Shown: piece after piece, positions 1-10,390 of the stretch | Layout of the letters: each line of letters begins with the position of its first letter | Numbering within the stretch: position 1 is the stretch's first letter | NCBI GenBank assembly: GCA_963995505.1 | Contig: OZ023183.1 | Span: forward strand, 16,860,671-16,924,670 | DNA: 64,000 nt | DNA from: Hypericum androsaemum | Taxonomy: Eukaryota; Streptophyta; Magnoliopsida; Malpighiales; Hypericaceae | Reading direction: 5' to 3' | Notes under the pieces: generated by a model | The model's database searches: none | What the model was told of the DNA's origin: nothing | Seen by the model: the letters and a program-made list of their open reading frames with translations, nothing else | Program-made: the position numbers and the translations under genes

Positions 1-985
1 TAGGAGGAAAAGGAAATTACTTATTAAGGCCAGTCAGTGGGAGGGAGAAGCGAACAGTTTAATCCAGATAGATCAACTGGCTAGGCGAGGAGTTGTTATC
101 ATTGAAATCTTACGTATTACCGTGAAAGATGGAGTGCGTTTATAGGGTAATTTAGTAATAATTGGATGGGGGAGGGGTAGGATGGTAGTTGCATTTGGCC
201 CCAAATATGTTTCAAGTTTCAACCTGGCGGGCAGGAGGTTGATTGGTTTTTTTTTTTACTCCTCCAAAACAGTCGGCTCCTAACATTTGCCTTTCCAAAC
301 GGCTCGAATCAAAGGGTACATAAACTTCTCTTTAATACTGTGTGATCTGTTTTATTTTCATTTTAGTACAATTGGTTCAAAGTACATGAAATGAGTGATT
401 GAAATTTGGCTCTTTGTTACTTTAAAGACAATGTTGATTGTTACCATTCAAGTGGCACGCACGCGTCCTCATCTAGACATGTCCTTTGATACTTTAAATT
501 TTAGATCACCGTCCAATTATTTCACTTAGTGTTTCACACACCAATCTCCAACCCCTCGGACCCTTGTTCTTTTTGTCTTTCCAGCTCAAGATTCCTAGTG
601 ATGGTTCTAGACATTTCTCTCTCCTTTTATTTATCATTATGAGATATATGATATCGCTAAATTTTATATATGTAACACGTATTACGTACAATCTCCGACA
701 AAAATTAACAGAGTTTACCATTGAAAATAATGAAGATTCTTGTCTCATTTAAAATATTTTTTGTCGACAGAGAAGTCCAATAAATAACAGCAATTATCTC
801 AGCCATATATATGTGTGGCGCACGTCATTTATAATATTTGAACTCAAATTTTTTATTAAACTAATTCAAATCTTTCATCAGAATTCCAGAAGAAATTAAT
901 GTCCAGAAGAGAAAAATGGTAGCAGACTACAAGGTGGAAGCCAAGCCATTCATCAAATACAGCTTTATATCGCCAAGTAAAGCAA
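1..985. other. AT-rich intergenic DNA, no gene seen
   Basis: I see no convincing coding region, RNA gene or transposon end here. Short open frames on both strands around 506-752 lie in low-complexity AT-rich DNA and resemble no family I know. Confidence 0.6.
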
Positions 986-987
986 GA

Positions 988-1353
988 CCGGGAGTGGATT
1001 CAGTCCTGAATGAATAAATTATTCCAGGACTGTTTTGGGAGATAAATTGGTTTGCCATGTTATGGTAGAATGGTTCGCCCCGTTATGATAGGATGATTTT
1101 ATGGAACTGTCCCAAAAAAATCGGAATCCTGACCGGGATAAAAGGGATTGGGTAAAATGGTTCGTCCAGTTATGATAGAATGGTTCACCCAGTTATGATA
1201 AAATGGTTTCACAAATAAAAGAGGTTGGATAAAATAGTTCGTCCAGTTATGATAAAATTGGTTCGCTCAGTTATGATAAAAATAGTTCGCTCAGTTATGA
1301 TAAAATAGTTCGCTCTTCAGGACTGTACTGGAAATGTCACTCCAGTACTAAAT
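988..1353. repeat. Inverted-repeat unit with internal minisatellite
   Basis: A unit of about 22-26 bases of the type GGTTCGCTCAGTTATGATAAAA recurs in degenerate form from about 1038 to 1315, with the last four copies best preserved. The block is bracketed by inverted sequences: GGAGTGGATTCAGTCCTGAA near 992-1011 on the left and the complement of CAGTCCTGAA, then GGAGTGACATTT, near 1315-1348 on the right. This looks like a small non-autonomous DNA element whose interior has expanded as tandem repeats. I found no clear target-site duplication. Confidence 0.5.
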
Positions 1354-2345
1354 CTGGTGGCAGCCAGCCCCACGCCGTGAATTCTGAGACACGTGTCAAG
1401 CGAAGAACCAGCCACACCAGTAACCTAACGTTCTGAGATTAACATGTTATTTTTCATGAAGTGAACACGTAGCGATGCCTCAACCTAGCAAATCCAAGTT
1501 CTTTATTTAGGTGAGAATCCTCAGAATGCGTAGGTTTAATATTTTACTATTTCTTGGTTAACAAAAACATATTTTACTCTCTATGGAGAGGCATCGGGAA
1601 AAAGAAAAGCGGACAATACATGATTTCTATATTTATGATTAATTAATCGTTAGTTAAAAACTGGGCGAGTGTGACTGCTTTTGTTTACAATATTATTGTT
1701 GTGGATTTAATGAATTTTTGCAGGAATAAATATATGAACATTTTAACTAATTATTTAAAAATATAAATTTGACAGGAAAAGGTTAGATCAGGTCAACAAG
1801 AAAAATAAATGGTCCCGCCAGATAGGAAACGATCTTTTCTTTTTAGTAGATTTTTCACTTGATATCTTAATATCAATTGAATCAACTGATCCAAACCTTT
1901 GAAATGTTTGGAACAAATATTAACTACAACCAAACTCAATTTTTTTATTAAATTAGAATAATTTTGATAAATATTTATTAGGAAATGCTCTTACTAGACG
2001 AGGTTGTAATTGTTACCTTCCTATTAGTGGCCACGTGTCCATCGAAGAGTTTGGTTCTTCTTCTTTTTTTGGTGTAAAGAGTTTGGTTCTATATGTCAAT
2101 ATTTTAATTTTAATGGGATCAGATATTTAGGCATCATTCCCGTGCTTCGGCTCTAGATATTTCGAGAGAGATGCAAGAATGGAATAAAGCGGAAAGTACA
2201 AGATTTGTTTTCCACGGCTCTACTTCTTTTTTTTCTTTTTCCACGGTACGGCGCCTTTCGTGACATTCCCTGATTGGTTTTTTCCCAATCATAGATTATT
2301 GATATACTGGAAAGTACAAGATGAACCACTGTTCTAGACTAACAA
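1354..2345. other. Intergenic, nothing recognised
   Basis: AT-rich sequence without a credible ORF, RNA gene or transposon terminus that I can identify. Confidence 0.55.
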
Positions 2346-3110
2346 AGAAATAAGGACAAATTACATCCTAGTCCTTGGTATTTGGTCATCCTCCCCTTCG
2401 GGTCCCTGCATTTTAAAAACAGATTTTGCCATCCCTCGAACTTGCTTTTAGAAACTCTCGGGTCCCTGCACCAATAAAGTGACGTCATCGGCTTTTTTTC
2501 ATTTTTGGTCATGGAAATGACCAAAATACCCTTAAACAAAAAATAAAAAAATTCACCTTTTTTAACCTTTGACCAAAAATACTAAAAATCAAAAACCAAC
2601 TAAAAAATAAGATAAAACTAACCAACATCAAAAATACAACCAAGAACATCAAGAACACAACTAATATCAAACGACAAAATCAACCCGCCAGTTGTCTTCC
2701 CTGGTGAACATGAACCCCTAGGAACACTAAATCAATACCAAAACTAAAATCAACCCCGACAAATTAAAAACCCTAACTTCGATTAACCCCGGGTTCACTG
2801 CCAGAACGAAGGCGATTTGCAGCAGCGTTACAAACACCTAGCAAATCAAAAACCCTAACTTCGACTGAACCCAAGTCCCAAAATGAAGTAAGGTGAGGTT
2901 GATGAACCCAGGAATTGAAACCCCGACAACCAACATGTCGTCTTCTTCACTAACCCAGGTCTCTCTCTCTAGAAGGAGCGATGAAAATGGCGCGTAGGAG
3001 CGCGTTGATACCATTAGCCCACGCGCTGGGTTGCCTCCTCCTCCTCCTCTCGCTACTTTCATTGGCCCACTGCTTCTACCTCCCCGTGACTTCCAAAGGG
3101 TAAAACTAAA
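2346..3110 (+). mobile_element. Putative gene-capturing DNA element (left end)
   Basis: The left edge (GGACAAATTACATCCTAG from about 2352) resembles the complement of an element end at about 29200-29395: both carry an 'aattac..cct(t/g)ggtatttgg' start, further short blocks at matching spacing, and a TGACGTCA-type block. Inward, the motif AAAACCCTAACTTCG occurs twice (about 2767 and 2849), resembling a telo-box in a duplicated promoter or leader. It is followed by a signal-peptide-like exon at 2981. I read it as a non-autonomous element carrying a host gene 5' end. The right terminus was not found and may lie beyond the LINE insertion that starts at 3251. Confidence 0.35.
2981..3099 (+). pseudogene. 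Captured first-exon fragment, TM9SF (nonaspanin)-like signal peptide
   Basis: Starting at ATG 2981 the frame reads MKMARRSALIPL, then a Leu-rich hydrophobic stretch ending SLAHCFYLP. Nonaspanins (TM9SF) begin their mature chain with FYLPGVAPRDFQ after just such a signal peptide. Here FYLP is followed directly by bases that in another frame read RDFQRG, so about ten bases that would encode GVAP appear deleted, shifting the frame. A GGGTAAAAC donor-like site follows. The remaining roughly 600 residues of the family are absent. This is best read as a transposon-captured or degraded 5' exon, not a gene. Family assignment rests on the cleavage-site motif only. Confidence 0.45.
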
Positions 3111-3766
3111 GACCCACTAACCTTAACTCACTGTTTTAGCTACTGGTTTTTTGCTTTTTATGATAGGTAGAAGGTTTATTACCTTGTCTTAACTAGTGAG
3201 CTAATTTAAAAATCATTTTGGGCTTGTACATTTGACTATAATTATCTTTCTTTTTTTTTAGGGGTAAAAATACTTCATTCATTGATAAGAAAAGCCGCTG
3301 ATACATCCAGAAGAACCAACAAAAGTATCGATCAAGAACAACCTAAGCTCGAGCCGCACAATAGCACGAAAGGAGCACTACCCACCTAGGCCCACCACCC
3401 TCTGCCTGGCCCTATCGACCTATACTACCTACCCATCCTAACGTTCATCATACAACAGCACGAGAACACTACCCTCCTAAAACTATTCCTCAACACATGG
3501 CACTCCCCTTGTACAGAGTACAAGGTTGCAGCCGTCGGCCTCGGTAAAAACCTATCCGGTAAACCTGCCCCAACCAGGATAAACCCAGACTAGGAAAAGA
3601 GCGCACCGCAGAAAGACCCGCTCTAGCGATAACACTGCTAAAGCTTAGTGACATGTGTTGCCCCTGATACAACCATTCCCAAGAAAATCCAAAATACCTA
3701 CCCATGCACCTAAAATCTACCAACCTGCCCTAACTCCAAAGAGTGTGAAAACCAAGACGACAATCA

Positions 3767-3955
3767 TCATTGGATCCAATCCGAGTCAGTGTCTGCAACA
3801 CGCTCTTCCGCCAAGATATCTGCCAAAATCGGAGGAGAAAAGGAGAAGAATTGGAATTGCATCTCATCCATGATCTGGAGCTTCGTAAGCATATGTGCAG
3901 CTCTATTTCCACCGCGCCTGATGAAGCCAAATGATAGACTTGAGAAGACATAAAT
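3767..3955 (-). pseudogene. LINE ORF2 C-terminus (end of RNase H domain)
   Basis: The minus-strand frame reads SLSFGFIRRGG, NRAAHMLTKLQ and onward to a TGA at 3767-3769. The RR-x2-N-x-AAH-x-L pattern is the conserved tail of the RVT_3-type RNase H domain at the end of plant LINE ORF2. The same tail occurs at 62604-62680 in another LINE, with LTKLQ in register and QFQFF downstream, which confirms the frame. Immediately upstream the frame is closed and ORF1 sequence starts, so nearly all of ORF2 has been deleted. Confidence 0.7.
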
Positions 3956-4247
3956 CTAAAAAGATTTTACTTCTTTTACTTCTGATTTCTCTGCATAGCC
4001 CTCGTCTTGATAGGAGACGACTATGGAGGAGCTTTGTCGACCACCTCCTTCAAATATTTGGCCACCTGCAAAGATGGAGCAATGGATCTGTCAACCATCG
4101 TCGTTTCGATGCCATCTTTAGCTGCTGGAAGGCATTCCTCATCCTTCAAAGACATATCCACCCATAGCGGGCTGCTAATGGATCCGCTTGGAGACCGGGA
4201 AGGTATCCCAGCCTCCTTAATCGACAAACATAGCACTTTCTCTGTCA

Positions 4248-6467
4248 TCATATCTCATTACATGCCAGAGATGAGAAGAGAGAGGCAGCTGACCCCGGGA
4301 ACAAAGAATTGTGCTCCTCGTGCATATCAGCAGCATGCGAGTCTAAAAATTCTTCCAAGGAACCCACCGGGACCATCGAAAGAGGATATACTTTCGGTGT
4401 CTGAAAAAAAGGACGCGAGTCCTTTATGCATCCCAACTCAGCCTCAGTACCCAAACCAGTAAAATCAGAGCTCGGTGCATCAAAAGAAAGGGATTCGCCC
4501 TCCTTATCCAAACGTGAAGAATTAAAAACCACCAATTCCAAACCCGAGGAAGGAGGAGCAACTGTATCAACCGTATTGCAAATGAAAGAAATAGGCGATG
4601 ACTTCCCCGAAGTCGAAGTAAGAGAATTGGGTTGCAATCCAGTTAAGCTTCCAACCTCTGAACCAGGCGCAATCACAGAGTGACTCAAAGCCAAAGCCGC
4701 GTTCAAACCAGCACAAGTTGGGGCATTATTGATCATTTTCTTGCCAAAATCTGTGGTTATGAGTTGTGCATGATGATCCTCACCCTCAGAAACAATTAAG
4801 CTAACATCACCACCAATCGCTTTCGATACTTGATCCCTACCAGAGACCATGGAAACATCAGGAGAGGCAGCCATCACCTGTGATTCGGAAGACACGTCAA
4901 AGTCAATGGAGTCAACTTGCTCATCCTCCAGTATTGCACCTTCCTCTCTAAGTAATTCAAACGAATTGGCAGCAACAGACAAACAAGACCGTGGGGCCCC
5001 AATGTCGGAGCCTTTTCACTGCCAGACTTTAACCTTAGAGACCATATCAACTGCTTGGGGATTACAAACCTTCTCTGTAGGAGCAATATCAGACCTAACT
5101 TTTTGCCCTTGACTGCAAGCAATTTCCTACAATAAGAGACTTGATGACCAAGGATCTTTCAATGCGTACAAAAGTCGGGCAGCTCCTCGAAAACCAGTTT
5201 TACCACATGACTCCTGCTTGCCAATTTTAGCGTAACCTCCTCACGTAGAGGTTTGGACATGTCAACCTCTATTAACACCCACACTACAGCATCATTGAAT
5301 CGATTCAGAGCCTCCGAGTCCATCTGAATTGGTTCACCAACAGTGGCCACCAAACCAAAAATGATATTCGTAGCCATGTGCTCCATTCCGCAACCCTCCA
5401 ACCGTACCCAAACTTTAGCAAACAAAGACGGAGCCCTGGAAGGTTTGAACAAGGGGACCCAAGCTTGCAAGTAGAGCTTCCCCTGAGGGAGAGACCAAGA
5501 TTGCATTTTCCAAGCAGATTGAATAGCACTTTGCAATGCAAATATCGAACATGGTTTCGAACCTTTTGGCATAATGAGCCTCCCAATGAAAGCACGTCTA
5601 CCATAGTTCTCGCACAAAGATGAACGTTCCTCATTCAATATCACTACCATCTTATTATCCTCGAGAGTAGGATGAATGAAGTTACCTTTGCTAAAATAAT
5701 CCTTCGTAGGACGGACAGCAACAGCATAGAACCTCGGCAACTCATTGGCAAGCACCTCCGAAGGAGAAGACCCATGAACCAGAGAACTCCCAAGCCGCTG
5801 CGAATCCCCAACCTCAGAACCACCAACCTGAGGTGGGTCAGAACCCAACTTTGGATTGTTTGAGGGTTGCTCCATAAGAAGATCTGTCGAACCAAATAAT
5901 GTGTTGGCCTCGGAACTCGACTTCGCGAAGGATTGCCAAGGGACGAGCATACTAGAGTGCATCTCCACCAGACGATGATCACCAAACTCTGCAGGTGCCG
6001 GGGAGGAGGAAGGTTGCACAGGAAAGAGTGTGTGGGCCTGTACAAAAGCTGGAGGAAGCATCAGAAGCTCCCCGTTGAGCATAACACCATCGGGTGATCT
6101 GGTAAAGTGATGCATCATTGCCACAAAATTATCCCAAATGGGCAGAATTGCATTAGGAAGCACCACTGCGATCACGCTTCGTGAGTCAGGAACTAAGGGG
6201 AAACCCAAAACACTAGCCTCTCTGGTGTTGCACTTGAAAATGGAAGGGACATGGGTCGCCTTTTTAAGGGTAGAGCCAAGAGGAGCGTCCCCAACTTGAG
6301 TAGGCATGGAAGGGACAGAGAATGGGCCGACCTTCACAGGAGATGTCTCCAAAATGGCTGGTAGAGAAGGAATCCTTTTGGTGGGCGGTGATCGAACTTC
6401 CCGTAAAAGGAGAAGAAGCGGTTGGAGCAGTCTGGGCAACTCCGCCTTGTGAGGACATAGTTGTCAC
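4248..6467 (-). pseudogene. LINE ORF1 (nucleic-acid-binding gag-like protein), broken
   Basis: The 426-codon segment at 5159-6439 contains the plant LINE ORF1 pattern (DUF4283-like): VWVRLEGCGMEHM, then a block ending VLIEVDMSKPLREEVTLK and FEELPDFCTH. It leads into a CCHC zinc knuckle of spacing C-x2-C-x4-H-x4-C. The second Cys is replaced by TGA at 5159-5161, the reading continuing KILGHQVSYC. A probable start, MTTMSSQGG, lies at 6467 in another frame, so there is a frameshift near 6380-6440. The acidic C-terminal part (4248-4982) is in yet another frame, implying a second shift near 4985. In life this protein binds element RNA. This copy cannot encode it. Confidence 0.75.
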
Positions 6468-6529
6468 CTGAAAAGTCCCCCGACGACGGTGGGGGAGGAG
6501 TCATGGGCGGCCCGACGCTCTTGTTCTAT

Positions 6530-6615
6530 CTATTTATTTCTATCATTTCTTGTACTGTAATCCGTTTATATTAATATAAGCTCCGCGCCAACCTTTCAAA
6601 AAATAATAATAACAA
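6530..6615 (+). repeat. Possible 3' end of a second, oppositely oriented LINE fragment
   Basis: The plus strand runs through TGTACTGTAATCCGTTT, then TATATTAATATAAG, and ends in an A-rich tail near 6597-6610. Plant LINE 3' ends have this form. It abuts the 5' side of the minus-strand LINE, so the two would be head to head. No coding remnant is present, so the call is tentative. Confidence 0.35.
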
Positions 6616-7098
6616 AGAAATCGAAAGAAAAAGAAGGAAGTCAAAGTCATTTTAATATTTTGCAGTTTCTTATTTTCTAAATTTTCTGCTCAAGTATCAA
6701 AGGTTTTACTAACCATGTAATGTACGTTAATTTCAGTTATTTCAGTTATCTCGCATGTTGTGTCACGTCATTAATTTTATCTGAGTATCATGTCATATTG
6801 CTATTTTAACTGCGTTCCTGTTGGCCCACGATCTGGACTATGGATTTCAATGGGCAGGATCTGGTAGGACTCAAATCCTTATCCTTTTTCTGAAGGGTAG
6901 ACCATGATCCTTACCCTTATCCTCTTTAAAAATATAGATTTGGTAGGATCCGGGTCCTAAAAATTGGGCAAGATCAGGGCACCTGCGGGTCCATGTTATT
7001 AAAAACTTATTTTATTCTTAAAAATTAAATTATCATTTGATTCTTCTCAAACAACAAGGGACACTAAGAAATGTGAATGCAATTGATTCGTTGATTAA
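6616..7098. other. Intergenic, nothing recognised
   Basis: AT-rich spacer between the LINE remains and the first Mutator-like element. No ORF or RNA gene that I can support. Confidence 0.5.
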
Positions 7099-7106
7099 AA
7101 TAATTT

Positions 7107-8118
7107 AGGAAAAAGTCTACTTTAGTACCCTGTGATATAGCCCAAAATTACTTTAGTACCCTATGGTAAAAAATTAACCAATCGAGTCATACTTATTCCA
7201 ATTAACATCAAAAAAGTTCACGGACAGCTGCCCGGACCCTGCCGGTCCAACTAAGCCAGCCATATCACCAATTTTGATGACGTGGCCTCTCCCCTCTCTC
7301 TTCTCTTTCTCTCTCCTCCTTCCCCCTTTTTCTTCTTCTTCTTTTCTCACCGTAAAAAACAACAAAATCAATTAACTCCTCAATTAACAAAAAGCAAAAC
7401 AAAAAGAGTTGAGCATTTCTGCCATGGAGGCCAACTCCATCGACCCCGAGACTATATTTAAGATCTCGTTGATGGTCATCATGGACGGGGCTTGCCAAGG
7501 TCTAGGGGATCCCCGACTGGCTTGCCGACGGTGTCCACGATGAGGTTCTAAAGGCCGTGCTCTGAGTGTGTGCGACCGCGTTCGATGACGCCATCCAGAA
7601 GCTTAACGACTTCCAAGTGTGTGCGATGGCTGTCGGAGAGGGGAAGCAGGTTCTGTCGGCTTCCAAGATTGATGATCTCAAGCAGGTTCTCGTTGATGGT
7701 CATCGTGGATGGGTTTGCCAAAGTCCAGGGACTCCCCGACCGGCTCGCCGATGGCGTCCACGATGAGACGCCGTCGAGAAGCTTAACGACTCCGTGTCGG
7801 CGATGGCTGTCAGGAAGGGGGAGCAGGTTCTGTCGGCTTCCAAGATTGATGACCTCAAGAAGTAGCTTTTTCTATTTTTTTTGAAATTAATTTGTGCAGA
7901 CAGGCTAGGAGGAGGAGGAGGAAGAAGAAGAAGAAGGGGGAAGAAGGAGACTTAGTTGGACGGGTAGGGTCCGGGCAGGTCGAGAAGGGTTCGGACAGCT
8001 GCCCGTGGACCTTTTTGATGTTAATTGGAATAAGTATGACTCGATTGGTCAATTTTTTACCACAGAGTACTAAAGTAATTTTGGGCTATACCACAGGGTA
8101 CTAAAGTGGACTTTTCCT
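7107..8118. mobile_element. Non-autonomous Mutator-like element A with captured, tandemly repeated coding piece
   Basis: Long terminal inverted repeats of about 210-240 bases start AGGAAAAAGTCTACTTTAG on the left and end as the complement on the right (…AAGTGGACTTTTCCT at 8118). Each repeat holds two copies of a CTTTAGTACCCTGTGGTA-like motif and an ACAGCTGCCCGG block. AATAATTT flanks both sides (7099-7106 and 8119-8126). Element B at 8682 shares about nine tenths of this terminal sequence by eye and has a 9-bp duplication, which places both in the Mutator class. No transposase is present. The GC-rich centre derives from a host gene. Confidence 0.75.
7415..7865 (+). pseudogene. Captured host-gene fragment, two tandem copies, unidentified
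   Basis: Inside element A lies a GC-rich segment that begins ATGGAGGCCAACTCC at 7423 and reads MEANSIDPETIFKISLMVIMDG before losing frame. A unit of about 200 bases starting GTTGATGGTCATC occurs twice, at about 7470 and 7695. It contains peptide-level traces DRLADGVHDE, KLNDS and QVLSASKIDDLK. The second copy ends in a stop at 7863-7865. Comparison of the two copies shows small deletions and frame changes, so no full product can be made. I do not recognise the parent gene. Confidence 0.55.
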
Positions 8119-8672
8119 AATAATTTAATATAAAGAAATCAAACTAAAAAATTAAAAAATTAAAGTTGAGTAGGTTGAGATTGAAAATTTGGTATTAGGT
8201 TTAGTATAAATATATATTATTTTAAAAAATTATGGTAGGATGAGTGCACGATCCTATACATCCATATACAAGCCCTTATCCTTTTAAAATATCTGAATCT
8301 AGGCAGGATTCAGGTTAGACCCGATCAAAATTAACGAGTCTAAGAACTTTCGAGTTTGAATCTGCATAGACCCTCAGGGTAAGAGTCTAATTGTCATCTC
8401 TAATCTCGATACGATGGATCTCCTTCCTGTCCAAATTTAGAAATTAATTCTACTATTTTTTTCCATTTCCTTTTAGTATCGTGTCACACTTGATAACTTA
8501 AAATAAATTAAGTTAGTCCACGACACTTGGTCGTCATTCAAAACATCTATCAGATTTTCATAAATTTAAAATCACAAATATAGTGTTGCTGGGAAAAAAG
8601 GACTACAACGCAAAAAGATCTCGAGATAGTTTAGAATGATTGTCCGAAAAATAATCTTAATGAGCCGCGAAA
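8119..8672. other. Spacer between two Mutator-like elements
   Basis: AT-rich sequence without a supported gene. The target-site repeats of elements A (8119-8126) and B (8673-8681) mark its edges. Confidence 0.5.
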
Positions 8673-8681
8673 AAGAAAAAA

Positions 8682-9955
8682 GGGAAAAGTCTACTTTAGT
8701 ACCCCGTGGTATCACCCAAAATCACTTTAGTACTCTGTGGTAAAAAACTGACTAATCGAGTCATACTTATTCCAATTAACATCAAAAAGGGCCTCGGGCA
8801 GCTGCCCGGAGCTGCCCGGATCTTCCCGAATGCTGTCCGACCATGTGGAACAGCCACATCACCAAAAATTGCTGATGTGGCGCCACGTGGACTCTCTCCC
8901 ACTTCCCCTCTCTTCTCTTTCCTCCTCCTCCTCTTCTTCTTCTTCTTCTTCTTCTTCTTCCCCTCTCTCACCTCTGGCCTTCCTCCATAACCCAACAACC
9001 TCAAAAATCCCATACCAATTCACAAATAAATTTTGTACGATAATCGAGTTTGAATTAGTAATGATATACCGGTATTGTGGTATATACCAAAAAGGTCACC
9101 ACCCTAACACTGTACACATGAACTCCGAATGGTTATATGGTAAATTCGGGGACCCATTTCGCTAAAAGTAAAACAAAATCCCAAAAATTGTTTTCCTTAA
9201 CCTCCTCCCAATCCCTCGATTTCTCCATCTACCTCGCCGCCGAACCACCACCGGTCGCCGGATCCGATTCGATTCCTAGGTTTTACCCCTAGGATGAACC
9301 AGCAACGTCGCAGGATCTTACCGGACGGTGCGTCGAGGAAGCGCAAGGATATGAGAGCATCTTACCCTCCCCCGGCTCCACCGCAGCCGAAGCAGAATCC
9401 GGCTCAGCACCAGCTCCCCGCCGAGCCGGAACCGATGCTCTTGAACCGCCTCCTGGCCGGGTACATGGCCTACGAGTTTCTGACTCATGGCACGCTCCTC
9501 GGGCAGAGGCTAGACCCGAGTAGCGAGAAGCCGCTCGCGGAGGCTGGCGCTACGGGAAACTACGCGGCGGTGGTGGGGATATTGCGGGGCGAGGGGGCCC
9601 ACATTCCGGGGGTCATCAACCCCTCATTTATGAATTGGTATGGGATTTTTGAGGTTGTTGGGTTATGGAGGAAGGCGAGAGGTGAGAGAGGGGAAGAAGA
9701 AGAAGAGGAGGAGGAGGAGGAGGAGGAAAGAGAAGATAGGGGAAGTGGGAGAGAGTCCACGTGGTGCCACATCATCAATTTTTGGTGATGTGGCTGTTCC
9801 ACATGGTCGGGCAGCATTCGGGAAGATCCGGGCAGCTGCCCGAGGCCCTTTTTGATGTTAATTGGAATAAGTATGACTCGATTGGTCGGTTTTTTACCAC
9901 AGGGTACTAAAGTAATTTTGGGCGATACCACAGGGTACTAAAGTGGACTTTTCCC
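8682..9955. mobile_element. Pack-MULE B: Mutator-like element carrying a host first exon
   Basis: The element begins GGGAAAAGTCTACTTTAG and ends with the complement GGACTTTTCCC, and is flanked by an exact 9-bp duplication AAGAAAAAA (8673-8681 and 9956-9964). Nine-bp duplications and G-starting long inverted repeats are the mark of Mutator-like elements. The inverted repeats reach about 330-345 bases (8682 to about 9027, about 9627 to 9955) and include a long pyrimidine/purine microsatellite. Between them lies unrelated sequence of about 600 bases with a GC-rich coding exon from 9294. No transposase is encoded, so movement would need a partner element. Confidence 0.88.
9294..9788 (+). pseudogene. 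Captured exon fused to MULE terminal repeat (chimeric ORF)
   Basis: The ORF starts MNQQRRRILPDGASRKRKD, continues with a Pro/Gln-rich linker and a conserved-looking block LLAGYMAYEFLTHGTLLG, then Ala/Gly-rich sequence. At about residue 112 it crosses into the right terminal repeat, which supplies a run of Glu codons from a GAA/GAG microsatellite and a stop at 9786-9788. The codon use and GC content up to about 9620 differ sharply from the flanks and are typical of a plant exon. The leader at 9190-9293 looks like a natural 5' UTR. The block recalls small plant proteins sometimes labelled EDA6-like, but that is from memory and unconfirmed. It may be transcribed but is unlikely to have the parental function. 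Confidence 0.55.
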
Positions 9956-10109
9956 AAGAAAAAATGATGATAACAAGAGAGTTGAGAGAAAGAGATTATA
10001 TCGAGATTCTAGAAATAATTTTCGGCTCCAACAGTTAGTAATGCGACGAACATCGGCCTTTCTTCCACAACTACCGCATAGATTCCCTGATGTAGACCTG
10101 CAAACACCA

Positions 10110-10346
10110 TTACAGTAACATTCGGAGGGCAAGTCGGCGGCCAACCCTTTGGGCCGCTACTTTGTTACAGCTCCTCGGACAGTAATGGACTTCGAGATGT
10201 CGGAATCGACGTGTGAGGTCTATGGTATTAATCACGAGCGAGGCAAGAGGATGTTCTCGAGCCACTCCCTCGGTAAAGAACCTTGCTACCAATTGTGAGT
10301 CCGTCTCAACAACGAGCTTCGGCCACCAGAGTTCAACGGCCGGCAA
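10110..10346 (-). pseudogene. RNase H domain fragment (retroelement-derived)
   Basis: The minus frame reads VVETDSQLVARFF, then HPLASLVINTIDLTRRF and VHYCPRSCNKVAAQ. ETDSQ followed by an R-x2-N-x-VA motif is the signature of RVT_3-type RNase H, as found at the end of plant LINE ORF2 and in related plant RNase H-like proteins. The catalytic first Asp strand is missing upstream, where the frame contains stops. The piece sits next to Pack-MULE B and is probably what remains of another retroelement. Confidence 0.6.
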
Positions 10347-10390
10347 GCAGATCTAGGTCGTCGTTGGCCAATTTGGCGGGAGCCTACTAA

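Larger units (their letters stand above)
3251..6530 (-). mobile_element. Decayed LINE (non-LTR retrotransposon), ORF2 mostly deleted
   Basis: Read on the minus strand, the element runs from an ORF1 start near 6467 to a 3' end whose last bases are the complement of TTAGGGGTAAAAATACTTC, followed by an A-tail (T-run at 3251-3259). ORF1 occupies 4248-6467. Only the last 60 or so codons of ORF2, the end of its RNase H domain, survive at 3767-3955. Endonuclease and reverse transcriptase are gone. The 3' UTR (3260-3766) is closely similar to that of another LINE at 51913-52450, giving a second copy for comparison. No target-site duplication was recognised. Confidence 0.8.

Noticed and set aside
4007..4462. 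151-codon plus-strand frame
   Set aside because: Antisense to the C-terminal part of LINE ORF1 and the ORF2 junction.
8830..9165. 111-codon frame with long Ser run
   Set aside because: Produced by the TCT/TTC microsatellite in the terminal repeat of Pack-MULE B.
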